DNA of 16,346 bases, taken from Smittium culicis (Eukaryota > Kickxellomycota > Harpellomycetes > Harpellales > Legeriomycetaceae). The notes below the pieces were generated by a model that was not told the DNA's origin, ran no database searches, and was given only the letters and a program-made list of their open reading frames with translations. This document shows, one piece after another, positions 9,910 to 16,346 of this stretch (position 1 is its first letter; every line of letters begins with the position of its first letter). The translations under genes were made by a program, and so were the position numbers. The stretch spans positions 1 to 16,346 of the forward strand of contig LSSN01005702.1 of the NCBI GenBank assembly GCA_001970855.1, written 5' to 3'.

Positions 9910-10147
9910 AATAATAGCTATTATGTAATGAAAAAAGCCAATTTAAAGCATTCTGTAAAATTACAAATTCCAAATTGATAAATTAATTCATAATAATTGG
10001 CGTGAAAAATCTTCTTGGATTTAATTAAAAAAAGTCTTGAAATCCACGCCTATTTTATGAATAAATCTCGGAAATTAAGAAAAAGATCTTCCAATTAAGT
10101 AATAGTTCTTGGATTTTAATAAAAGATCTTGTGTTTAATAGTTAACC
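9910..10147. repeat. Right terminal inverted repeat of the MULE-type element
   Basis: Reverse complement of 8716-8717 plus 8908-9144. Distinct blocks such as AAAATAGGCGTGGATTTC and GAATGCTTTAAATTGGC occur in both arms. It represents the arm without the MITE. Confidence 0.9.
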
Positions 10148-10157
10148 ATAATTCAAT
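10148..10157. repeat. Right target-site duplication of the MULE-type element
   Basis: ATAATTCAAT, identical to 8706-8715. Confidence 0.8.
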
Positions 10158-10307
10158 ATCACAATAGATAAATAGAAATTAGAGCTATTATATAATGAAG
10201 GTAATTATATAGATATAAGAATAGTAAAAAACTAATAAAATTTAGTTATTTCGCAATAGCCTGTGAAAAAAAATTTCCTATTGGGTATTTTGAATTAACT
10301 TGCATAT

Positions 10308-10342
10308 TTCGGAAATAAGTCAATCGGTCATTTTTTTCCGAA
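10308..10342. repeat. Small inverted repeat
   Basis: TTCGGAAA (10308-10315) and TTTCCGAA (10335-10342) are perfect 8-bp arms with a 19-base loop, just upstream of MITE copy C. Confidence 0.4.
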
Positions 10343-10346
10343 GTAA

Positions 10347-10533
10347 TTAATTGGCCAATTCCTGCACAACAATCTTTAAATAAATCAAATTTATGATTCG
10401 TATATGATTTATAAGCAATATATTTTAAAATATACCAATATTTATTAAAGCCTTTCAATTTAATTATTTTAATTGAACGCTGTTGGCTATATCTGGTGGG
10501 CAAAAAATAGTCTACTGCATGTGAAAGGGTTAA
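10347..10533 (+). mobile_element. TTAA MITE, copy C (degenerate 5' end)
   Basis: From 10375 on, it aligns closely with copies D and E (AAATTTATGATTCGTATATG, ATACCAATATTTATTAAAG, AATTGAACGCTGTTGGCTA) and ends ATAGTCTACTGCATGTGAAAGGG up to TTAA 10530-10533. The 5' end is eroded: after TTAA at 10347-10350 only about 14 of 20 bases match the usual tip. A minus-strand frame of 85 codons (10246-10503) runs across it. It is not conserved in the other copies and is taken as chance. Confidence 0.75.
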
Positions 10534-10639
10534 TTAAAGCGTACATGCTTAACTTTTTAACCCTTTCCCGCGCGGTAGATCAAAAATGGCCTTTTTCAAA
10601 AATGAGTATTCCTATTCAGTAGACCAAAAACAGTCTACC

Positions 10640-11890
10640 AAAATCAAATATCCTTTTTAATTTTTATATTTTATTCGCCAGATATTTCTAATTTTTTATT
10701 GTATTATAAACCATTACAAATAGCTTTTAATAATGTATAATTGAAATGATAAAGTTAAAGTGTAAAAAAATAGACTGTAAGGCGATTGGGCTTATCATTT
10801 CTGAACTTCACAAATGGCTTTCAAGAATAAAACATTTAACTAGAAACTTTCCTGGGTAAAATCGGGCCATAAAGTCAATATACAAAAAATATATAAACTT
10901 TTGAAAAAAACTGAGCTATTTACCTCGAGTTATAATTAAATTAGATTATGCACCAACTTAGATTTATATTTACTTTTTTCTTGATTATAACGATTAATAG
11001 AAATCTGTACTTTAAATTATTCGGATAAAGATATAATTAAAGACTTACTAAGTTGAATCTTTTAATAGATACTAATTTATATAAATTTTATTGAGTTTAG
11101 AATGGCTTTATATAATCTAATGAGAAAGATTTAAAATTTTTTTGAAGAGACAAGATCTAATTCAGTATTATACATAATGAGCATAACCACATTTAAAATC
11201 ATAACTAGTATTGAGCTAGTTAATTATTTTTATTATATATATTAAAGAGCTGAATTTAATGATAAGTACACTAATAAACAACCACATTAACCAAGAGCAT
11301 CTAATTATAATATAGATTATAAATAGAAAAAATTGCCACACAAGTATGAGTACATTGCATTAAGGGTAATAAATTAATTTATCTCAGATCTAAATAAAAA
11401 GGTACATTTATAATTAATTATTATTTTAAAATGAAATGCAATTAAGTTTAGAGGAAATTTAAATTATTATATAAAATTTATCATTACAAGGAATAAGAAA
11501 AGAAATAAATACATCTAACGATAAATAAAAAAACAAAGATGGCTATAATTTTGCCAATAAAATAAAAGGTTATACGAAAATATATAAAAATTGATTATTA
11601 AAATAAAAAGATTTACATTTACATTTTTAGTTTAAACAAAAATATAGCGTAAATTTAGACTAGTGCTATTATAGGAATAAAATTGAAAAAGGGTGTTGAC
11701 AAATAGATCAAAAAAGCGGTACAATAAATAATATCAGAATTTAAGACATTATAAGAACGATAATATTATAATAACGCTAAAATGCTTATCAGTAAAAATA
11801 TAAAGTTCTTGAAAGGTAAAATAAAAAAACTACACTTTGATACAAACACAGCTACATATAAACTAACAATGTACACAAGTACATACTCTT
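10640..11890. other. AT-rich interior of the candidate element
   Basis: No gene, RNA or further repeat is recognised. If the 10557-13256 element is real, this is the part expected to hold the C-terminal half of a transposase, now unrecognisable. Confidence 0.45.
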
Positions 11891-12168
11891 TGCCCATTTT
11901 TTGGACCTTTCCCGTTCCAAGGTAGACTGTTTTTCGCCATGCCCATTGGCCAAATTTATAACTTTAAAACAACAGTTTGTAAAAAAAACAGTATAAGTTT
12001 AATTATGCTTTAATCAACACTATATAATATGCCCATTTTTTTGTACCTTTCCTGTTCAAAGGTATACTGTTTTCCGCCGTTAAAATTGGTTAAAAAACTG
12101 TTAAAATGATACTTTAATTTTATTATATTTAATCAGACTAAAACTTTTTTGTTTTTAAATTTCATTTT
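11891..12168. repeat. Tandem duplication, ~139-bp unit, with MITE-end motifs
   Basis: Two diverged units begin TGCCCATTTTTT (11891 and 12030). Each carries ACCTTTCC-G-TT-C followed by GGTAGACTGTTTTTCGCC (11921-11938) or GGTATACTGTTTTCCGCC (12061-12078). Weaker similarity continues through the rest of each unit (AACTTTAAAAC..., ACTTTAATT...TTTAATCA). The CCTTTCC-to-GGTAGACTGTTTTT layout resembles the 3'-type end of the TTAA elements without the TTAA. Confidence 0.6.
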
Positions 12169-13047
12169 TTAACTTATGAATATTGTCAATAGTAAACTGT
12201 TATTTTAATAGATAAGTACGGATTTATATCTTCTATTTTGACCTTTTCTTTAATTTATAGATATTCAATATATTATTCCTATTTCTTGATTGAATACAGA
12301 ATAATTATTAATACATATATACATTATTCCTAAAAATAGCCACTATTATTTTTTAATACAACAATTAAACTAATATATACAATTTTAAATGCGCTATTTT
12401 CCCGAGAATTATTTCAATAACTTTTAGTGATTATGAATCAATATAGACTCAAATAGTAATAAAAATGAATAATTAGGTAAGCTTTATACTAGTCAAACAA
12501 TGCTAAAAAATAATAAATTATTAAATATTACTCACATTAACGCCTTTTAATGAGTTTATAGCCTTTGCAAATTTTAATTGTTATTAGTGTGTAATTCTAT
12601 CTCGATATTTCTTTTACTGTGATTATCCATTTAAAATAAACATTGCTATTATAAAGTTAAATATAATGCAAAATATTTTTTATAGCAATAAAATCGTTAA
12701 AAAATTCATTGAATTGATTAAATAACCCTTGTGAAGTGTAAATGTGATTAAATTACACTTTTATTTTTTTATAGATAGATAATTTATTCTTGATAAAATA
12801 TCTTATCTTTTTTTTTATATTGGAAATTCTCATATCTCTTGGTGATATATATTTTAGAGGTCAGATTCTATGAATGTTGGAATATATTATTGATAGTATT
12901 TAGTATACTTTATTTCGAAATGAAATACGTTACATATTATTTTATAATTTTTCGTCAGAACCACTAAGGCAGTAAGAATCTCAAGCACATTCAGTTTGAA
13001 CTATAGGTAATAACGGATGTGCGCTGTAAATATTTGGGTTATTTTTA
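12169..13047. other. AT-rich stretch with possible minus-strand debris
   Basis: No intact gene. Between about 13040 and 12930 the minus strand has few stops and a less AT-biased translation (contains FKLNVLEILTALVVLTKNYK), in the same orientation as the relic at 13048-13155. The palindromic motif TTATTTCGAAAT occurs near 12910, and variants recur at about 13361 and 13380. Confidence 0.3.
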
Positions 13048-13155
13048 TTATTTTATTTTGTATATGGTTTTCAACCTGGTTGAGGCTGGTAAAGGTTCTG
13101 GTAAACTTTTTTCTTCATACTTCAACATTTTCCACATTACTGGATGTAAATTCAT
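13048..13155 (-). pseudogene. Coding relic near the 5' end of the candidate piggyBac-like element
   Basis: A minus-strand ATG (13155-13153) opens 35 codons, begins MNLHPVMWKMLKYEEKSLPE and continues PLPASTRLKT before TAA 13050-13048. The start lies about 100 bases inside the 5'-type terminal repeat, where the transposase of a piggyBac element would begin. The residues are varied and the DNA is locally richer in G+C. After the stop, other frames on the same strand stay suggestive down to about 12930, as expected for a frameshifted relic. No piggyBac catalytic Asp motif is identified. The opposite strand has a 34-codon frame (13064-13168) that is considered its shadow. Confidence 0.25.
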
Positions 13156-13256
13156 AATGCTTATATAATTAAGCCAATAATATTAATTATTTTTTTACTG
13201 GACGAGAGGAGTTTATTTTTTCATCATGCAAAATTTTTTGGAGGGGAAAGGGTTAA

Positions 13257-14055
13257 ACCTAGTTATTTTGTTATAACTATGTTTTATTGCGAATATGACC
13301 AGTAACCTATGTTGACTAGATGTATTTAGAAACATCCGATTTTATCTCTAATAAACGAACTTATTTCGAATAAACTCGTATATTTCGAAATAAAGGTTTC
13401 GCTTCCATTTTTTGGCAGATAAAAATGCTTAATTCACTTGTACGCTTTTGAACAGAAAAATATCTAATACCGAAAAAGATCAGCTCATTATAAAAAAAAA
13501 TTTCACCTCTGTCATATACATATATCTCTATTTCCCCTTTATTAGCCTTATTTTGTTCAACATACCAAAAAAAAAACGGGTTTATTGATTACCTTATGAT
13601 AATAAAGTAAATATACTATATTCTATCATTATACACAATGAATATGTTACAATGAGCCTAAAAGCTAAAATATTATTATTAAGACGTGCTGGTTGTATTA
13701 GATAGACATAAAATATATTACCTTTGTGGAAAGAGTTGTTCATAATTGAAAATATTTAATTATTTTAGACACTTGTGATTATATGTTATTACTTTAGTAG
13801 AAATCAGAATTTTCAAAGCCTTTAATTATGATTATTCTCGATTTTAATTTCATCTAAAATTATTTGGTTGATGGCTTTGATGATTAAGAATATTTTATAA
13901 GTTAAACTGTTAATAAATTTTGAAAAAATTAAATAAATTTAAATTTATTTTTTTAATATCTTATAAGTCCTTTTTTAGTTTATTTACCGCGTATTTTCTA
14001 TTATTGTTATCGTACCAATAAAATTCCGTGATTAAAAAAAAAAAATCTTATAAGT
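13257..14055. other. AT-rich stretch, nothing recognised
   Basis: No gene, RNA or mobile element is identified. Two copies of a TTTCGAA-centred palindromic motif lie near 13361-13392, and poly-A runs are common. Confidence 0.5.
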
Positions 14056-14291
14056 CCTCTACCATTACACACACTTATAAAAAAAAATGAACCTAGCGAT
14101 TCCAAGTAATTTAAAAGTAGATTTTTTATTTGCTGTTTTTCATAAGCAAACAAATGAATAATAGAGTTTTGAAATTATAATATTTTTATTGAATGAAGTG
14201 GATTGTAAATTGTGGACCAAAATAGGTTATTTCCCGATAAAGAGATACAAGGTCAAAAACTATAGTCTGTTTTTTGGCAAATAAGGGTTAA
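14056..14291 (+). mobile_element. TTAA MITE, copy F (diverged)
   Basis: Aligned with copy E it shares GATTC, ATTTAAAAG, TTATTTGCTGTT, ATATTTTTATTGAA and GGACCAAAATAG in order, and it ends AAGGGTTAA (TTAA 14288-14291). About 35 extra bases lie near the 3' end (14230-14265). The 5' tip is eroded (CCTCTACCATTACACAC in place of the standard tip). It is the oldest-looking of three same-strand copies in a row. Confidence 0.5.
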
Positions 14292-14323
14292 AAAACGTTT
14301 ATAACCCGGAAACATTCAATTTT

Positions 14324-14520
14324 TTAACCCTTTCCCGTCCAACACTCTTTAAAAAAGCGAGTTTATTGATTCGATAGTCAGCTAAAAGATTCTTTATTAT
14401 TTGCTTTTATTATGAAATATATCAATATATCTTATGGCATCGGAATTAATCAGTTTTCATTGAACGCTATTGGCTATATTTGGTCATCCAAAAATAGTCT
14501 ACTGCGCGGGAAAGTGTTAA
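14324..14520 (+). mobile_element. TTAA MITE, copy D
   Basis: A 197-bp unit flanked by TTAA (14324-14327, 14517-14520). The 5' end is CCCTTTCCCGTCCAACACTC. The 3' end is ATAGTCTACTGCGCGGGAAAGTG, with one change in the terminal GGG. The interior shares TTGAACGCTATTGGCTATAT with copies C and E. The 60-codon frame at 14412-14594 starts here and runs into copy E; it is a chance frame in repeat DNA. Confidence 0.92.
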
Positions 14521-14532
14521 ATTTTAACTCCC

Positions 14533-14729
14533 TTAACCCTTTCCCGTCCAACACTCTTCAAAAAATCAAAATTTATGATTCGTTTATGATTTAAAAGCAA
14601 GTCTATTATTTGTTGTTATTTTACAAAATACCAATATTTCTTAAAGACTCGGAATTAAAGTATTTTAATTGAACGCTGTTGGATATATTTGGTGGTCCAA
14701 AAATAGTCTACCGTCCGTGAAAGGGTTAA
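14533..14729 (+). mobile_element. TTAA MITE, copy E
   Basis: A 197-bp unit with intact tips CCCTTTCCCGTCCAACACTC and ...CCGTCCGTGAAAGGG, flanked by TTAA (14533-14536, 14726-14729). It lies only 12 bases downstream of copy D in the same orientation. It is the best-preserved reference copy in the window. It carries no coding capacity. Confidence 0.93.
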
Positions 14730-14808
14730 TTCGGAATAACTTAATTATTTAGCTAATTAATTTTAATTAAGAAAATCGTTATGAATAAATCCTAGAATAA
14801 AAAAAAAA

Positions 14809-14845
14809 TTCGGTATGAATTAATAAATAACTCGAGCATACCGAA
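14809..14845. repeat. Inverted repeat, 9-bp arms
   Basis: TTCGGTATG (14809-14817) and CATACCGAA (14837-14845) are perfect arms around a 19-base spacer. The G+C in the stem makes chance less likely than for AT-only palindromes. Confidence 0.5.
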
Positions 14846-15077
14846 ACTTAAGACTAATTTCCAAATAACTACAGCTCAACAGAAAAGTATCAGTTATTAT
14901 GCAATTATCTAATCATTTCTTATTGGAGAAAGAGTAATATTTTTATACCTGCTTATTACAAAATAACGGTTTTTATTAGTTTTTTTCTATCTCTATATCT
15001 AAATGTACAACTTCATTATATAATAGATCAATTTATCCATTTAAAAAGTAAATCTAATTTAATATATTCTTCTTTAC

Positions 15078-15099
15078 TATTTAGTATATATACTAAATA
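15078..15099. repeat. Perfect 22-bp palindrome
   Basis: TATTTAGTATA joined directly to its reverse complement, with no spacer. It could be a dimeric protein-binding site or a cruciform. Confidence 0.55.
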
Positions 15100-15391
15100 A
15101 TGGAAATTCTTTGGATAAGCGGAACTTTTTTTCTTTGAAATTCTATTTGCTTAATTTTATTAGGTAAAGTTATTGGTTTTGTTAGATTATTCATTCGACG
15201 ATAATTTTTATTAAGATTATAAAATAAAAATATGTTGCAAAGTAGGAAAAACTTTATAGGAAGTTTTGGTCCTTCAAATAATCTCCCATATAAGAGAAAA
15301 TTACAACATATACTTTTTATAATTTTAATTAAAAAATATTATTAATATTAATAGTGAAGTAATTAGCTTATTTAACATTAACAATTCGGCT

Positions 15392-15413
15392 TATAATTAG
15401 TTTTCTAATTATA
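15392..15413. repeat. Tight hairpin with TTTT loop
   Basis: TATAATTAG (15392-15400), TTTT, CTAATTATA (15405-15413): a perfect 9-bp stem about 230 bases upstream of the gene start. Confidence 0.5.
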
Positions 15414-15640
15414 TTTACCGAGTATGATTTATATTTTAATTTTATACTAATATCAGTTTACTTTAATTTATTTTACTATATTGTACAAAAATCTAAATGT
15501 GACTTCTATATAAAGGAACAGATCTTATAATTTTATTAGATTATTCTCTTTTTTGAATGCTTCATAAAAACAAAATTTATACATATTTTTTATAATAAAT
15601 ATAAGATCTAAATAATTTGAAAAAGAAATAAACGTATAAA

Positions 15641-16346
15641 ATGGGACTTACAAAAAATTTTGGGAAAATTTATAGGGTATTATATATAGTAATACTTTTA
15701 TCAACTACATGCAACATATTCTTACTTTATTCGTTAAGTAAAAGCGCAAATATAGGAACCTTCGATTATTATTTATCGAGAGAAAAGAAAAATGGTTATA
15801 AATCCCAAAAAAAATTTAAACTCACTGATCTTGAGATAAACTCTATAAAAAAACCATTTGATATAACAAAATCTGATGTCTTTGAACTTCCTAAAGAAAA
15901 CTATATAAGCGAAGGATTTGGATTAAGAAAAAAAGATTACATTTTGTTTTCGCCAGCTTCAAAGGATGAAGATATGGATTTTCTAAAGAACGTATACTCT
16001 GACATAAATGTTGTTACTTATTGTGATACTGATGATAAAAGAAAAGAATGCGATATAAATTCTAACTACAGTTACGACTACAAATCACTTTCAAATAAAA
16101 CGTTCCATATGTTTGACCTTATTTGCAATAACTATACCGACTATAAATCGATTGTAAAAGTGGATCTTGATACATATTTTGACAAGAATTATATTCTTTC
16201 AGTACTAAAATTTTTATCAGAAAACAGCGAGAAGCGAATATTCTTTGGGAACCCAAGATTGTACTATAATAAATTGTATTTTGAAGGAAGATTTTATGCA
16301 ATGACTCAAAAATTGGTAGAAGACTATTGCAAATGTAAACCAAGCG
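15641..16346 (+). CDS. Family 31-type (galactosyltransferase-like) glycosyltransferase, 3' end cut by the window
   Basis: ATG at 15641 opens 235 codons without a stop to the window edge; the C-terminus is missing. Start chosen as the first ATG, giving a short basic tail, then a hydrophobic span (about residues 10-30) that fits a signal anchor. This makes it a type II Golgi/ER membrane protein with a lumenal catalytic domain. The domain pattern matches GT31 enzymes: YDYKSLSNKT (about 145-154) corresponds to the family's 'DSYxNLTxKT'; IVKVDLDTYFD (about 172-181) holds the metal/UDP-binding DxD (D175, D177), preceded by the usual KV; FFGNP (201-205) and YFEGRFYAMTQKLVEDYC (213 on) correspond to the 'G...Y.sG.gY.lS.dL' segment. 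Members transfer a sugar, usually galactose or N-acetylglucosamine, from UDP-sugar to glycans. The exact substrate cannot be told. The second DxD residue is kept while the middle position is Leu instead of Asp. No intron is visible. There is no neighbour within 15 kb upstream. The frame is richer in G+C and varied codons than its flank. Confidence 0.8.
   Translation, partial: MGLTKNFGKIYRVLYIVILLSTTCNIFLLYSLSKSANIGTFDYYLSREKKNGYKSQKKFKLTDLEINSIKKPFDITKSDVFELPKENYISEGFGLRKKDYILFSPASKDEDMDFLKNVYSDINVVTYCDTDDKRKECDINSNYSYDYKSLSNKTFHMFDLICNNYTDYKSIVKVDLDTYFDKNYILSVLKFLSENSEKRIFFGNPRLYYNKLYFEGRFYAMTQKLVEDYCKCKPS

Larger units (their letters stand above)
8716..10147. mobile_element. Non-autonomous Mutator-like (MULE-type) element with long terminal inverted repeats, interrupted by a MITE
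   Basis: The element starts GGTTAACTATTAAACAC and ends in its reverse complement. The arms are about 239 bp: the left one is 8716-9144 once the inserted MITE (8718-8911) is removed, and the right one is 9910-10147. They differ by about eight changes by eye. A 10-bp direct repeat ATAATTCAAT flanks it on both sides. Long arms with a 9-11 bp target duplication are the signature of the Mutator superfamily. Without the MITE the element is 1242 bp. The 765-bp interior (9145-9909) has no transposase-sized frame, so it is non-autonomous or decayed. The interior carries inverted copies of a GGTAGACTGTTT motif (9185-9196 and, on the minus strand, 9811-9829), perhaps a further nested relic. The internal TTAA at the ends is not the duplicated site, because similarity continues beyond it. 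Confidence 0.8.
10557..13256 (-). mobile_element. Candidate decayed full-length piggyBac-like element
   Basis: TTAA at 10557-10560 is followed by CCCTTTCCCGCGCGGTAGA, the 3'-type end of the MITE family (compare copy D, whose 3' end reads CTTTCCCGCGCAGTAGAC on the minus strand). TTAA at 13253-13256 is preceded by an end that on the minus strand reads CCCTTTCCCCTCCAA, matching the 5'-type end CCCTTTCCCGTCCAA at 14 of 15 bases. The two ends therefore face each other as a 5' and a 3' end should, 2.7 kb apart, close to the size of autonomous piggyBac elements. Inside, near the 5' end, is a minus-strand coding relic (13048-13155). No intact transposase remains. The pairing is an inference: the two ends could belong to two different truncated elements, and the tandem repeat at 11891-12168 adds further end-like motifs. 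Confidence 0.4.
14730..15640. other. AT-rich upstream flank of the glycosyltransferase gene
   Basis: No gene is supported. It holds three small palindromes (14809-14845, 15078-15099, 15392-15413). The last ~70 bases before the gene are almost pure A+T with TATA-like stretches (for example around 15590-15602), compatible with a short-leader promoter, but no specific element can be defended. Confidence 0.5.

Noticed and set aside
10246..10503. 85-codon minus-strand frame
   Set aside because: It runs across MITE copy C and its flank. The corresponding frame is not kept open in copies B, D and E, so it is a chance frame in repeat DNA.
13064..13168. Plus-strand 34-codon frame containing AGKGSGK, reminiscent of a P-loop
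   Set aside because: It lacks the first Gly of GxxxxGK, has no downstream ATPase features, and is the shadow of a better-placed minus-strand frame.
14412..14594. 60-codon plus-strand frame
   Set aside because: It begins in MITE copy D, crosses the 12-base spacer and ends in copy E. It has no independent support.
16119..16343. 74-codon minus-strand frame
   Set aside because: Lies wholly antisense to the glycosyltransferase coding region.

Overview
The window looks like a piece of a very AT-rich (by eye close to 80 % A+T), gene-poor, repeat-littered eukaryotic nuclear genome. The only convincing gene is an intron-free, 3'-truncated glycosyltransferase reading frame at the right edge (15641 to the window end). 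A compact intronless gene, no visible spliceosomal structure, very high A+T, a gene-free stretch of more than 15 kb and DNA transposon debris of the TTAA (piggyBac-like) type fit a large-genome microsporidian such as those of mosquitoes or Daphnia. An AT-rich early-diverging fungus or a protist cannot be excluded. No rRNA, tRNA, CRISPR or bacterial-type operon is visible.

Layout. From 1 to about 2600 the DNA is non-coding today, but three patches (542-779 minus, 1342-1464 minus, 1905-2262 plus) read like decayed coding sequence. From 2615 to 2808 lies one copy of a 194-197 bp TTAA-flanked miniature element (MITE). From 2809 to 8700 there is AT-rich intergenic DNA with simple repeats, several inverted repeats able to form hairpins, and one doubtful 76-residue frame (5044-5274). 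From 8706 to 10157 sits a composite element: a Mutator-like (MULE-type) element with arms of about 239 bp and a 10-bp target duplication, into whose left arm a copy of the TTAA MITE has inserted. The right arm preserves the empty site. From 10347 to 14729 more members of the TTAA family follow: a degenerate MITE, a candidate 2.7-kb decayed parental element (10557-13256), and three MITE copies in a row (14056-14729). From 14730 to 15640 there is an AT-rich flank with three small palindromes, then the glycosyltransferase gene.

How it fits together. The MITE copies share a 5' end that begins CCCTTTCCCGTCCAA and a different 3' end carrying GGTAGACTATTTTTGG next to the terminal CCCTTTC. Both end types recur, in the orientation expected for one element, at 13256 and 10557. 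This suggests that a longer piggyBac-like element supplied the ends from which the MITEs derive. The window is best read as a graveyard of cut-and-paste DNA transposons next to a secretory-pathway enzyme gene.

Caution on coding relics. With roughly 9 % stop codons expected per random codon at this composition, I estimate about thirty stop-free runs of 46 codons or more by chance in six frames. Run length alone is therefore not evidence, and the relics are called mainly on residue composition and on locally higher G+C.
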